64,000 nt of DNA from Paenibacillus sp. USDA918EY (GCF_009870825.1 NZ_WTWY01000001.1:744001-808000); one strand, 5' to 3'. Positions 44,766-53,405 are shown, counted from the stretch's first letter. Notes: a model not told the origin generated them from the sequence alone. A program made the numbers and translations.

Positions 44766-45095
44766 ATGATGTTCAAGCGATTATGGAAAGACATCAAACC
44801 GCAAGAAGTTGAACAATTGATCCGGGACGGACGCGAGGACGTCCAGTTGATCGATGTCCGGGAATTGGCCGAATTCAAGGAAGGACATATTAAGGGAGTT
44901 AAACTGCTTCCACTTAGCCAGCTGGAGGTTCGTTTTGACGAGATTAACCGCGACAAGGATGCGGTCATCATTTGCCGCAGCGGGAACCGAAGCCGTCAGG
45001 CCTGCGAATTTTTATCCGCCCATGGCTACCGCAAGCTCCGCAACATGGCCGGCGGCATGCTGGAATGGCAAGGAGAAACGACGACGACATCATAA
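44766..45095 (+). CDS. Single-domain rhodanese sulfurtransferase
   Basis: A 109-residue rhodanese with catalytic Cys70 in CRSGNRS. AAGGAGGAGG precedes two ATGs (44766 and 44769); either is possible. First gene of an operon whose other members handle persulfides. It would move sulfane sulfur between low-molecular-weight persulfides, TusA and the dioxygenase. Regulation by a CstR-like repressor is inferred from the two operators in front. Confidence 0.93.
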   Translation: MMFKRLWKDIKPQEVEQLIRDGREDVQLIDVRELAEFKEGHIKGVKLLPLSQLEVRFDEINRDKDAVIICRSGNRSRQACEFLSAHGYRKLRNMAGGMLEWQGETTTTS

Positions 45096-45121
45096 ATCAA
45101 TCCCATTGGAGGAATGCGGAA

Positions 45122-45517
45122 ATGGCAACAAAAGTGGCAATCATCGCGGCCAACGGCGGTTTGTTCGACGCGTACAAGGTGTTCAACATCGCAACGGCGG
45201 CTGCGGCAAGCGACGCGGAAGTAGGCGTTTTTTTCACGTTCGAAGGACTGAACCTGATTCATAAACAGGCGCATCATCAGCTGCCGATGCCGGCGGGAAC
45301 GGAACATGTTGCCGAAGGTTTTCAACAGGGAAACGTGCCTTCCGTTCCGGAGCTGGTCGCGATGGCCCAGGAATTGGGCGTCAGAATCATTGCCTGCCAA
45401 ATGACGATGGACGTGATGAACCTGAAAGAAGAAGACTTCATTGACGGGATCGAAGTAGGCGGAGCGGCGACGTTTATCGACTACGCCAAGGATGCGAACA
45501 TCACGCTGTCTTTTTAA
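45122..45517 (+). CDS. DsrE/DsrF/DrsH-family sulfur-carrier protein
   Basis: A 131-residue protein read from the ATG at 45122, behind GGAGG. The glycine-rich start (VAIIAANGGLFDAYKVFNIATAAAASDAEVGVFFTFEGL) and the conserved cysteine in IIACQMTMDVM (Cys92) fit DsrE-like proteins (DsrE2 or PF13686 type). These relay sulfur from rhodaneses to TusA. The longer frame from 44972 overlaps the rhodanese gene and is rejected. Confidence 0.9.
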   Translation: MATKVAIIAANGGLFDAYKVFNIATAAAASDAEVGVFFTFEGLNLIHKQAHHQLPMPAGTEHVAEGFQQGNVPSVPELVAMAQELGVRIIACQMTMDVMNLKEEDFIDGIEVGGAATFIDYAKDANITLSF

Positions 45518-45553
45518 ACATTCGGGAGAGAAACATCAGGAGGAGGAGAAATC

Positions 45554-46711
45554 GTGTCGGAAAAGACGAAGCAGCCCGTGTTGTCCAAAATGACCCCCCG
45601 CGAGTTGGCGCAAATCATCGTCGGGCGCGAGGAATTGTTCATATTGGACGTACGCAACGAAGCGGAGTTTAACGATTGGAAAATCGAAGGCGAGAACATC
45701 GATGGCATCAATATTCCTTATTTTGAACTCCTAGACGGCATAGACCCCGTTTTGACCCGGATCCCGGACAACAAGCGCGTCCTGGTCGTATGTGCGAAAG
45801 AAGGCTCGTCCGTCTTTATCGGTGAACGGTTGGCCGGGGCCGGCCGGGAAAATGTATTTTACCTTGAAGGCGGCATGAAACTTTGGAGCGAACATCTCGA
45901 ATCCGTGAAGATCGGTGACCTGCAAAGCGGGGGCGAGATCTACCAGTTTGTCCGGATCGGGAAAGGCTGTCTTTCTTACATGATCGTTTCCGAAGGGGAA
46001 GCCGCGGTCATTGACGCCGTTCGCATGATCCGGCCTTATCTTGACTTTGCGCAGGCGCGCGGGGTACGGATCAGGCATGTGCTGGACACCCATCTGCATG
46101 CGGATCATATTTCGGGTGGACGCGAGCTGGCACAAGCAGCCGGAGCGGCTTATTGGCTCCCTCCCAAAGATGCGGAAGAAGTAATGTATCCGTATCGTCA
46201 GCTTGTCGAAAATAAAGTAATCCGCATCGGAAACGGCAAAACGGCCGTTCATCCGATGTACACGCCGGGACATACGATCGGAAGCACTTCTTTTCTCGTG
46301 GACGGGCAGTATCTGCTGACGGGCGACATTTTGTTCGTGGCTTCCATCGGACGTCCGGATTTGGCCGGCAAAGCCGAGGATTGGGTCGACGACCTGCGCC
46401 ATTCCCTGTATGAGCGGTACGGAAGTTTGCCGGAACAACTGATCGTGCTGCCAGCCCATTTCGGTCGAATGAGTGAGATGGATAAGGAGGGGAAAGTTTG
46501 GGAGAGGCTCGGTGATCTGTTCAGGCGGAATCCGGGATTAAACATGACGGACGAAGATGAATTCCGAAAAACGGTAACCCGGCATCTGCCGCCGCAGCCG
46601 AATGCGTACCAGGAAATCCGGCAAACCAACATGGGAAAAATCCGGCCCGATGAAGAAGAGCGGCGCGAGATGGAAATCGGACCCAACCGCTGCGCCGTGC
46701 ATGATAAATAA
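45554..46711 (+). CDS. Persulfide dioxygenase-type metallo-beta-lactamase protein with N-terminal rhodanese domain
   Basis: A 385-residue fusion from a GTG at 45554 behind AGGAGGAGGAG. Residues about 10-115 form a rhodanese domain with Cys80 (VVCAKEGSS). Residues about 125-330 are a metallo-beta-lactamase domain with THLHADH (179-185), PGHT (His240), TGD (Asp258) and AHFG (His302), the pattern of ETHE1-like persulfide dioxygenases. In staphylococcal CstB the rhodanese part is C-terminal; here it is N-terminal. It should oxidise persulfides and recycle the product with the rhodanese domain. Confidence 0.92.
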   Translation: MSEKTKQPVLSKMTPRELAQIIVGREELFILDVRNEAEFNDWKIEGENIDGINIPYFELLDGIDPVLTRIPDNKRVLVVCAKEGSSVFIGERLAGAGRENVFYLEGGMKLWSEHLESVKIGDLQSGGEIYQFVRIGKGCLSYMIVSEGEAAVIDAVRMIRPYLDFAQARGVRIRHVLDTHLHADHISGGRELAQAAGAAYWLPPKDAEEVMYPYRQLVENKVIRIGNGKTAVHPMYTPGHTIGSTSFLVDGQYLLTGDILFVASIGRPDLAGKAEDWVDDLRHSLYERYGSLPEQLIVLPAHFGRMSEMDKEGKVWERLGDLFRRNPGLNMTDEDEFRKTVTRHLPPQPNAYQEIRQTNMGKIRPDEEERREMEIGPNRCAVHDK

Positions 46712-46726
46712 AAGGAGGACAATTCG

Positions 46727-46954
46727 ATGAATGCAGATAAAGTAATTGACGCCAAAGGACTGGCGTGCCCGATGCCGATCGTCAAAACGAAAAAAGCGAT
46801 CGAAGAGCTGCAGTCCGGGCAAATCCTCGAGGTTCAAACGACGGACAAAGGCTCGAAAAACGATCTCACCGCCTGGGCGAACGCCACCGGACATCAGCTG
46901 TTGGACACCAAAGCCGAAGGCGGCACCTACACGTTTTGGATTAAGAAAAAATAA
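46727..46954 (+). CDS. TusA-family sulfur carrier
   Basis: A 75-residue protein with the hallmark CPMP motif (Cys14) in DAKGLACPMPIVKTKKAIEEL. AAAGGAGG is in front of the ATG. It ends the promoter-proximal part of the operon and accepts sulfane sulfur from the rhodanese or DsrE-like proteins. A hairpin follows its stop. Confidence 0.95.
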   Translation: MNADKVIDAKGLACPMPIVKTKKAIEELQSGQILEVQTTDKGSKNDLTAWANATGHQLLDTKAEGGTYTFWIKKK

Positions 46955-46973
46955 ATAAAACCCAACCTAAAAG

Positions 46974-47000
46974 CAAACACTCCGAAGAACGGAGTGTTTG
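46974..47000 (-). terminator. Eleven-pair hairpin between convergent tusA-like and small zinc-ribbon-like genes
   Basis: CAAACACTCCG (46974-46984), loop AAGAA, CGGAGTGTTTG (46990-47000). On the minus strand the stem is followed by CTTTTAGG and, further on, T-rich sequence, just after the stop of the small minus-strand gene at 47013. On the plus strand there is no T tract, so read-through towards the TauE gene is possible. Confidence 0.75.
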
Positions 47001-47012
47001 CGGTGCTCCCGA

Positions 47013-47177
47013 TTAATTATGGTAAATGATGCGGATATTCAAGTGGCTGTATGTTTCCTCGGTATAATGCCGGTTGGGGCAGCTTTTGATGCAGCGAAGG
47101 GAATCCGTTGTGGCATGCAGCTTTTCGGAGCATTCCGGACAGCGTTCCTGAAAATACGATTTGAGCTTGCGAAGCAT
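47013..47177 (-). CDS. 54-residue protein with a possible zinc-binding CxxC-Cx3C pattern
   Basis: The frame runs from ATG at 47177 to TAA at 47013. The product begins MLRKLKSYFQERCPECSEKL and contains Cys13 and Cys16 (CPEC) and Cys29 and Cys33 (CIKSC), followed by PNRHYTEETYSHL. This looks like a small zinc ribbon. A GGATGATGG stretch upstream is a weak ribosome binding site, and the hairpin at 46974-47000 is well placed as its terminator. It lies on the opposite strand between two genes of the sulfur cluster. I know similar small proteins in Paenibacillus-type genomes only as hypothetical; function unknown. Confidence 0.7.
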   Translation of the reverse strand: MLRKLKSYFQERCPECSEKLHATTDSLRCIKSCPNRHYTEETYSHLNIRIIYHN

Positions 47178-47305
47178 GACAAATCCATCATCCTATCCCC
47201 ATTGAATTACTTGGTTTTATTCATTGTAACGCTTTTTTCTTCATTAGTATAGTGTTTCTGCGGGAGGTTTATGCGAAATGTCGGCAGCGGAGGAGGTGCA
47301 AGAAC

Positions 47306-48106
47306 TTGGATGCGACAGGATACATCGTGATGTTTGTAATCGGCCTGATCGGCTCCTTTTTTTCCGGATTGCTTGGGATCGGCGGGGCGATTATAAACTA
47401 CCCTCTGCTGCTGTATGTGCCCGAATGGCTTCATGCCGGAAGCTTCACCGCCAAAGAAGTCTCCGGCATCAGCATGTTTCAGGTTTTCTTTTCTTCCTTG
47501 GCGGGGGTTATAGCATATAAACGGCAAAGCAGGAACGAGAAGCCGCTGATGCATAAAGGGCTGAGCGGCACGATGGGGGTTAGCATTCTGATCGGCAGTT
47601 TGGCGGGCAGCGTCAGTTCCAAATATTTGCCGAGCGAAACGATCAATATCGTGTACGGTGTGCTTGCGGTTATCGCCGTGATCATGATGCTGGTGCCAAG
47701 CCGGGGAAGCAGGGAAGATGTCGAGCCTCAAGCGATAGGTTATAATCATGCCATGGCTTCCGTTGCGGCGTTTTTAGTCGGGATCGTATCCGGCATCGTG
47801 GGGGCCGGCGGCTCGTTTATCCTCATTCCGATCATGCTGACCGTGATGAAGATACCTACCCGGGTAACGATCGCTTCATCACTGGCGATTGTTTTCATCT
47901 CGGCGATCGGCGGGGTATCCGGCAAGCTGATTGCAGGCAGCGTTCCGCTTCTGCCGACGGTTGCCACCGTTATCGGCAGCGTTTTGGGAGCTCCGATCGG
48001 AACTCGGGTCAGCCGCCATCTGAACGTCAAATGGCTGCGGGGAGGACTGGCCGTGCTGATTGCGGCGACCGCCGTCAAAATATGGTGGAGTATTGCAGCC
48101 TCGTAG
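47306..48106 (+). CDS. TauE/SafE-family membrane exporter
   Basis: A 266-residue protein with about eight membrane helices in two homologous halves, each with a glycine-rich signature (GLLGIGGAIINYPLLL and GIVGAGGSFILIPIML). A TTG at 47306 is the start, nine bases after AGGAGG. TauE/SafE proteins export or import sulfur oxyanions and are part of staphylococcal cst loci. Here it probably removes sulfite or thiosulfate formed by the dioxygenase. It is separated from the TusA gene by the opposite-strand small gene. Confidence 0.9.
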   Translation: MDATGYIVMFVIGLIGSFFSGLLGIGGAIINYPLLLYVPEWLHAGSFTAKEVSGISMFQVFFSSLAGVIAYKRQSRNEKPLMHKGLSGTMGVSILIGSLAGSVSSKYLPSETINIVYGVLAVIAVIMMLVPSRGSREDVEPQAIGYNHAMASVAAFLVGIVSGIVGAGGSFILIPIMLTVMKIPTRVTIASSLAIVFISAIGGVSGKLIAGSVPLLPTVATVIGSVLGAPIGTRVSRHLNVKWLRGGLAVLIAATAVKIWWSIAAS

Positions 48107-48164
48107 ATCGTAGCACCGTAGAACGAGACCAATCAAAAAACGATTGATTTATCGTTAACGACAG

Positions 48165-48194
48165 TTGACGAATGCGGAATGGCTCGTTTAAAAT
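48165..48194 (+). promoter_or_regulatory. Promoter of the fluoride riboswitch transcript
   Basis: TTGACG (48165-48170) and TAAAAT (48189-48194) with 18 bases between them, placed about 25 bases before the aptamer. Confidence 0.7.
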
Positions 48195-48214
48195 AGAACT
48201 AGCATGAAACCGTA

Positions 48215-48306
48215 ATAAAGGCGATGGAGTTCGCCATAACCGCCCGCAAGGGCTGATGACTCCTACCGGTGATGAAAGAGCGCACTGGTAGGAGTCTGTT
48301 TTTTTT
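48215..48306 (+). ncRNA. Fluoride riboswitch (crcB motif) with terminator expression platform
   Basis: The aptamer has stem GGCGA (48220-48224)/TCGCC (48231-48235) around TGGAGT, the linker ATAAC, stem GCCC/GGGC capped by GCAA (48242-48253), and TGATGACTCCTACC (48254-48267). This matches the fluoride aptamer signature closely. The 3' part, GACTCCTACC (48258-48267), can instead pair with GGTAGGAGTC (48287-48296), followed by TG and eight T residues: a terminator that competes with the aptamer. Fluoride binding should prevent termination and turn on the downstream CLC gene. Confidence 0.96.
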
Positions 48307-48376
48307 GGGGCCGTTCCTGCCAGGCCGGCAAGGAAAATTTATACATATCGTTTATAAAAAGGGGCATAACAGAAAT

Positions 48377-49741
48377 ATGAACAACGCGAAACGCGGCAAA
48401 AACAAGCTTCACTTTACGTTATGGTACGGCGAAATGATCCGGAATTTCATCAAATGGGTTTGGCGCGGCGGCGTGATCGGCCTGTTGACCGGATCGGCGT
48501 CGGCCATTCTGCTGCTTGGTCTCGAATATGCGACGGACGCCCGAAACAGCCACCCCTGGCTCCTGTTTTTGCTGCCGCTGGGAGGAGCGCTTGTCAGCTT
48601 GTTATATTGGAAATTCGGCAGCAGCAGCTCCAAAGGCAACAATCTCGTTATCGAACGGATTCATGACGGCAGCGAAGCCGTTCCGTTCCGCATGTCGGTG
48701 CTCGTTCTGTTCGGTACGTTAGTGACCCATTTGTTCGGGGGTTCGGCCGGCCGGGAAGGCACGGCGGTCCAAATGGGAGGAAGCTTAGCCGAAACCTTCG
48801 GCAAATGGATCAAGGCCGGGGCGTTGGATCGGAAAATTTTGCTCATATGCAGCGTAAGCGGGGGCTTCGGCGCCGTGTTCGGCACGCCGCTGGCCGGAGC
48901 GATGTTCGGTCTGGAGGTTGCCGCAATCGGGATCATGAGTTATGAAGCGCTCGTCCCGTGCTTTACCGCAAGCTTTGTCGGCCACCTTGTGACCACGCGT
49001 CTTTGGGGCGTTCACCATGTCAGTTACCCTCAAATGATCGCACCCGAGTTTAGCCTGCAGGTGGTATTCAAAGTTATGGCCGCGTCGGTTCTTTTTGCGC
49101 TCGCCAGCATCTTATTCAGCGAGTTGACCCATGCGTTAAAAAGGCTGTTTGCGGCCGTATTCCGGAATCCGGTGCTGAAAAGCGCGGTTGGCGGACTGAT
49201 CGTCATCGGGCTGGTTTATGCCGTCGGATCGCGCGCGTATTTGGGGCTTAGTTTGCCGCTCATTTCCGATGCGCTGGACAAGGACGTGCCGACGTTTGCT
49301 TTTTTATGGAAGCTGGTCTTTACGTCGGTTACGCTGGGCGCAGGATTCCAGGGCGGAGAGGTGACCCCTTTGTTTGCGATCGGCGCCACGCTCGGGAACA
49401 CGCTGGCGGAGGTTTTCCATCTGTACGGTCCGTTTTTGGCGGCCCTCGGTTTTATCGCGGTATTTTGCGGAGCGACGCATACGCCGATCGCCTGCTTTTT
49501 GATGGGAATCGAGCTGTTCGGCTCCGGCGGCGCCGTCTATATGTTTCTTGCATGCCTCATCAGCTATTTGTTTGCAGGGTACAGCGGAATTTATACATCG
49601 CAGCGGATCGTTGTTTCGGGCAGCGATCGGATCGTCGTTCCGGAGGGAACGACGCTGTTCACGAGGAAAAAAATGTTGATTCGGCCAAACGGTTCGAAAC
49701 AACAGAATGAAACAACTCTGTCAGGTGATAAAAACGAATAA
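48377..49741 (+). CDS. CLC-F type fluoride/proton antiporter
   Basis: A 454-residue CLC-family membrane protein. The ATG at 48377 follows AAAAGGGG; a longer frame starting at 48269 lies within the riboswitch and cannot be the start. The anion-binding loop reads GGSAGREGTAVQMGGS, with Thr after GREG where chloride-type CLCs have Pro; the GREGT form is typical of fluoride CLCs. Further CLC helices GGFGAVFGTPLAGAMFGLE and GAGFQGGEVTPLFAIGATLG are clear. The riboswitch in front gives independent support for fluoride export. Confidence 0.95.
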   Translation: MNNAKRGKNKLHFTLWYGEMIRNFIKWVWRGGVIGLLTGSASAILLLGLEYATDARNSHPWLLFLLPLGGALVSLLYWKFGSSSSKGNNLVIERIHDGSEAVPFRMSVLVLFGTLVTHLFGGSAGREGTAVQMGGSLAETFGKWIKAGALDRKILLICSVSGGFGAVFGTPLAGAMFGLEVAAIGIMSYEALVPCFTASFVGHLVTTRLWGVHHVSYPQMIAPEFSLQVVFKVMAASVLFALASILFSELTHALKRLFAAVFRNPVLKSAVGGLIVIGLVYAVGSRAYLGLSLPLISDALDKDVPTFAFLWKLVFTSVTLGAGFQGGEVTPLFAIGATLGNTLAEVFHLYGPFLAALGFIAVFCGATHTPIACFLMGIELFGSGGAVYMFLACLISYLFAGYSGIYTSQRIVVSGSDRIVVPEGTTLFTRKKMLIRPNGSKQQNETTLSGDKNE

Positions 49742-49772
49742 ATCTGCAGAACATTTGAAAGGAGCCAGGACG

Positions 49773-51095
49773 ATGGGACGGATATGGAAGTCAGGTGTGA
49801 CACTGCTGCTTGTCGGTATGCTTCTTGCCGGATGCGGCGGAAATCGGAATGAGGTTCAACCGGCGAATCCGGAAGAAGGGACAACCGGACAGCAAACGCA
49901 GCAGGGCAACAACGCCCAGGAAAAACCAGGAACATCGGCAGGCGGCGGCCAAAACGGCGGCAACGAACCGGGGGGCGTCAATCCGGAGCCAAGCGATCCG
50001 GCGCTCGAGCTTCTCGGAAAAATGAACACGGACGAAAAAGTCGGCCAGTTGGTGCTGGTGGGCATGGACGGGACGTCCGGCAGCGACGCAACCCGCGAAC
50101 TCATCGAAAAATACCATGTCGGCGGTTTTATTTTCTACAAAAACAACATCGAAAGCACCAAGCAGGCGCTTCAATTGTTTAATGATTTGAAGTCGGTCAA
50201 TCGATCGAACCCGGTTCCGCTTTGGATGAGCGTCGACGAAGAAGGCGGGCGCGTGACGCGCATGCCGAATGAATTCGTCAAGGTGCCGGCAAGCAAAAAG
50301 ATCGGCTCGAAGGACAGCGAAGAGCTGGCCGAAGGCATCGGCGCCATTCTCGGGCGCGAGCTTTCCGGCTTCGGGCTTAACATGGATTTTGCTCCCGTGC
50401 TGGACGTGAACAGCAACCCGAAAAACCCGGTCATCGGCGACCGCTCGTTCGGAAGCAAGGCGGACGTCGTCAGCCGGCTTGGCATCGCGACGATGGAAGG
50501 CATCCGGGAGCAGCGGGTCGTTCCGGTCGTCAAACATTTTCCCGGACACGGCGACACCTCCGTCGATTCCCATATCGGTCTGCCGGTCGTTAACCATGAT
50601 TTGACCCGTCTTCGGAAGCTGGAGCTCGTTCCATTCAAAGCGGCGATTGAAAACAAAGCTGAGGTTGTAATGATCGCCCATCTGCTGATGCCGAAGCTCG
50701 ATCCCGATCACCCGGCGTCGTTTTCCAAAAAAGTAATCACGGATCTTCTGAGGGGAGAGCTTGGTTATCAAGGGGTTGTCATATCCGACGATATGACGAT
50801 GGGCGCGATCGAAAAAAATTACGAGATCGGCAAAGCGTCGGTCAACGCTATTTTGGCGGGAGGCAACATCGTTTTGGTCGGGCATGATTACGCCAAAGAA
50901 AAAACCGCGATCGAGGCGCTGAAAACGGCGGTGGCTAACGGAACGATTTCGGCGGATGTGCTGGATAACCGGGTGTACGCCATTTTGAAGCTGAAGCAGG
51001 CATACGGGCTAACGGACCGCCCGGCGGCAGGCCCGGATGTGCAAAACATCAATCGGGATTTGACGAAACTGCTCCAAAAATACGGCTTGCGTTAA
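49773..51095 (+). CDS. nagZ: Lipoprotein glycoside hydrolase family 3 beta-N-acetylhexosaminidase (NagZ-like)
   Basis: A 440-residue lipoprotein (LLAGC, Cys21) with a 50-residue Gly/Gln/Asn/Pro linker, then a GH3 barrel of the NagZ type: SVDEEGGRVTRM, KHFPGHGDTSVDSHIGLP and VISDDMTMGAI (the Asp before MTMG is the nucleophile). The loop with KHFPGHGDT carries the His acid/base of this subgroup. AAAGGAG precedes the ATG at 49773; the frame from 49707 overlaps the CLC gene. It removes N-acetylglucosamine from muropeptides or related sugars at the outer membrane surface. Gene follows the CLC gene by 32 bases. Confidence 0.93.
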   Translation: MGRIWKSGVTLLLVGMLLAGCGGNRNEVQPANPEEGTTGQQTQQGNNAQEKPGTSAGGGQNGGNEPGGVNPEPSDPALELLGKMNTDEKVGQLVLVGMDGTSGSDATRELIEKYHVGGFIFYKNNIESTKQALQLFNDLKSVNRSNPVPLWMSVDEEGGRVTRMPNEFVKVPASKKIGSKDSEELAEGIGAILGRELSGFGLNMDFAPVLDVNSNPKNPVIGDRSFGSKADVVSRLGIATMEGIREQRVVPVVKHFPGHGDTSVDSHIGLPVVNHDLTRLRKLELVPFKAAIENKAEVVMIAHLLMPKLDPDHPASFSKKVITDLLRGELGYQGVVISDDMTMGAIEKNYEIGKASVNAILAGGNIVLVGHDYAKEKTAIEALKTAVANGTISADVLDNRVYAILKLKQAYGLTDRPAAGPDVQNINRDLTKLLQKYGLR

Positions 51096-51133
51096 TAGGA
51101 ATCACGGATAAAAAAGGAATGAACGGAATATGG

Positions 51134-51175
51134 AACAAGCCCTGACCGATGCGGGTTGCATCTGCAGGGCTTGTT
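51134..51175. terminator. Terminator between the GH3 and EamA genes
   Basis: AACAAGCCCTG (51134-51144) pairs with CAGGGCTTGTT (51165-51175); the loop is 20 bases. The genes on both sides point towards it, so it can serve both. Confidence 0.8.
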
Positions 51176-51247
51176 TGCATGTAACCGCGTGGAACCGAAA
51201 TATTTTGCGATTCGGCGAATTGATGTGAGCAAAAAACGCATGCAGCT

Positions 51248-52150
51248 TTATGCCGCCCGATGGTAAGAGGATTTGCCTGCGCTTTTTCGTTTCGCAAGCA
51301 GCTTCCGGAAATCCAACTCGCAGACGGCGACGCCGGCAAGAACAAGGCCTGCGCCGATGTACCCCTGCACGGTCAGCGTCTCGTTCATGAAGCAAATTCC
51401 GAAAAAGGCGGTGACGACGGGTTCCATCGCAAAAATGAGCCCGGTATGCGTCGGCGACGTATATTTCTGTGCCATGGCTTGAAGGACGAAGCCGACGGCG
51501 CTGCACAAAATGCCGAGCGCCAGGATCGAAAGCCAACCGGCAGCGTTTTGCGGCAGCGTGGGCTGCTCGAAAAGAAATGAGGAAACGATGCCCAAAAGCG
51601 CGGCAAACCCCAGTTGAAGAACGCCGACGGTAATCGGATCGACCCGTTGGCCGGCCCGTCCGGTAACGATAATATGTATAGCAAAAAACAATGCGGCGAG
51701 TATGCATAACGCATCTCCGGATTGGACTGCGGCATGCGGCTTCAGCGTTAGCAGGCCAATCCCCGCCACCGCCACCGCAATCCCCGCGATCAGCCGCTTG
51801 TCCGGCTTGATTTTCAGGAACAGCGCTGTGAGCACGGGCACGAAAATGACCGTCATGCTCATTAGGAAGCCGGCGTTTGAAGTCGACGTGTTTCGCAGCC
51901 CGAAAATGATGCAGACGAACACGCCGAACAGCAGCGTGCCGAGCAGCAGCGCGTATTGAACGGCCTTGCGGTCGGCATGCCTGATTTTTTTATGAAACAG
52001 GATGCCCGCCGCCACGAAGGCGACGCCGAAGCGCAGGGCGATCAAATTGAACGGCGCCAGCGTATCGAGCCCGATTTTCATAAACAAATAAGAGGTTCCC
52101 CAAAAAAACGTCACCAACAAAATAAGCAAATCCGCTTTGTACTGTTTCAT
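51248..52150 (-). CDS. EamA-family (DMT) transporter
   Basis: A 300-residue protein with ten membrane helices in two EamA halves (LLILLVTFFWGTSYLFMKIGLDTLAPFNLIALRF at the start; GLIFAMEPVVTAFFGICFMNETLTVQGYIGAGLVLAGV near 240-280). The start at 52150 gives a typical N-terminus, though its AGGGA is close; a start further up at 52201 is possible but less like the family. It is divergent from a LysR gene 195 bases away, which probably controls it. Substrate is unknown: drug or metabolite. Confidence 0.88.
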   Translation of the reverse strand: MKQYKADLLILLVTFFWGTSYLFMKIGLDTLAPFNLIALRFGVAFVAAGILFHKKIRHADRKAVQYALLLGTLLFGVFVCIIFGLRNTSTSNAGFLMSMTVIFVPVLTALFLKIKPDKRLIAGIAVAVAGIGLLTLKPHAAVQSGDALCILAALFFAIHIIVTGRAGQRVDPITVGVLQLGFAALLGIVSSFLFEQPTLPQNAAGWLSILALGILCSAVGFVLQAMAQKYTSPTHTGLIFAMEPVVTAFFGICFMNETLTVQGYIGAGLVLAGVAVCELDFRKLLAKRKSAGKSSYHRAA

Positions 52151-52300
52151 GTTCCCTGTCTCTGCCTTTACGTCAAAAATGGATCGAAGAAATCGGCACA
52201 TGGATCAATCTTCGTGCGACTCCCGCTTGTGCCTGAATCAGTATAAATGGTATAACAAAATAAGAAAATTGAATGTTTATCATCATTCACATGAGAAAAA

Positions 52301-52314
52301 TTCATGTAAATGAA
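52301..52314. promoter_or_regulatory. Possible LysR-type operator
   Basis: TTCATGTAAATGAA, an imperfect inverted repeat between the divergent EamA and LysR genes, preceded by a related ATTCACATGAG at about 52285-52295. The position suits a LysR-type T-N11-A site. The match alone is weak. Confidence 0.35.
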
Positions 52315-52345
52315 ACATCGGTTTAGTGACGGGAGACGGGGAATC

Positions 52346-53266
52346 ATGAGCCTCATCAAATACGAGATTTTGAAGCAGGTCGTGGAACTGGGCAGCTTGA
52401 CGAAAGCCGCGGAGGTGCTCGGGTTGACGCAATCCGGCGTAAGCCATGCAGTCCAGAGCCTGGAAACGGAATTCGGATTTTCTTTGTTAAGCCGGAGCCG
52501 ATCCGGCGTGAAGCTGACGGACAACGGAGAACGCGTATTAAAGCACATACGGGACATGCTTCGGGTGCAGGAGCAGCTGAAGCAGGAGGTGGCGTTGATC
52601 AACGGGCTCGAAACCGGAACGATCCGGATCGGCACCTTTACGAGCATCTCCGTCCAGTGGCTGCCCGGGATCATCCGGCAATTTTTAAGCGAGCATCCGA
52701 ATATCGAAGTGAAGCTGTATGAAGGCGATTATCATGAAATCGAGGAATGGCTGCTGAAAGGGGAGATCGACTTCGGTTTCGTTTCGCTCCCGACGATGGA
52801 TTCCTTCCGGATCATCCCGCTCCGCCAGGACCGGATGTTGTGCGTGATGCCGCCGGAGCACCCGCTTGCGGACGAGCCGTTTGTCCGCTACGGTCAAATC
52901 GCGGAGGAGCCTTTCATCATGCCGAAGGAGGGCAGCGATTATGACGTCCGCCGCGTGCTTCGGAAGGGAAGGATCAAACCGCCCGTCCCTTTTCAGGCGG
53001 CGGACGATTATGCCATCATCGCGATGGTCGAGAACGGGCTTGGCATCAGCATTTTGCCGGAAATGATCCTGCAGGGAAGAACGAACCGGATCGTGGCGCT
53101 CGAACTTGAGGATCAAAGCTACAGATCTTTGGGCATTGCCCTGAACATGGCCAAAAACACCGCGCCGGCCGCCAAAAAGCTGATTCGGTGCGCCAAGGAA
53201 TGGCTGACGGGCTGGCAGCCTTCGCCGCAAACCGGGCTTTTGAAGCATGGAGAGACGGCGGAGTGA
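52346..53266 (+). CDS. LysR-family transcriptional regulator
   Basis: A 306-residue regulator with the N-terminal winged helix (LGSLTKAAEVLGLTQSGVSHAVQSLETEFGFSLLSRSRSGVKLTDNGE, about 16-64) and a periplasmic-binding-like effector domain. The ATG at 52346 follows GGGAGACGGGG. Divergent arrangement with the EamA transporter indicates that this transporter gene is its target. The effector is unknown. Confidence 0.93.
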   Translation: MSLIKYEILKQVVELGSLTKAAEVLGLTQSGVSHAVQSLETEFGFSLLSRSRSGVKLTDNGERVLKHIRDMLRVQEQLKQEVALINGLETGTIRIGTFTSISVQWLPGIIRQFLSEHPNIEVKLYEGDYHEIEEWLLKGEIDFGFVSLPTMDSFRIIPLRQDRMLCVMPPEHPLADEPFVRYGQIAEEPFIMPKEGSDYDVRRVLRKGRIKPPVPFQAADDYAIIAMVENGLGISILPEMILQGRTNRIVALELEDQSYRSLGIALNMAKNTAPAAKKLIRCAKEWLTGWQPSPQTGLLKHGETAE

Positions 53267-53306
53267 TCGTGATTCCCCATTGTATATTGCGAATAAAGAG
53301 CGGAGG

Positions 53307-53336
53307 TTGGATTTTTCGGCCGGCCTTGTATATGAT
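53307..53336 (+). promoter_or_regulatory. Promoter of the BceRS-like operon
   Basis: TTGGAT (53307-53312), 18 bases, TATGAT (53331-53336), about 70 bases before the GTG start of the response regulator. Confidence 0.55.
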
Positions 53337-53405
53337 ATGAATCGTTGATAGGGCGTGGGAGAGATGCGAGAATCCGCGGGAGCGGCCAGAAACGGAGATG
53401 AAAAG

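Noticed and set aside
48269..48376. Extended N-terminus of the CLC gene from 48269
   Set aside because: This start lies inside the fluoride riboswitch terminator, so the ATG at 48377 must be used.
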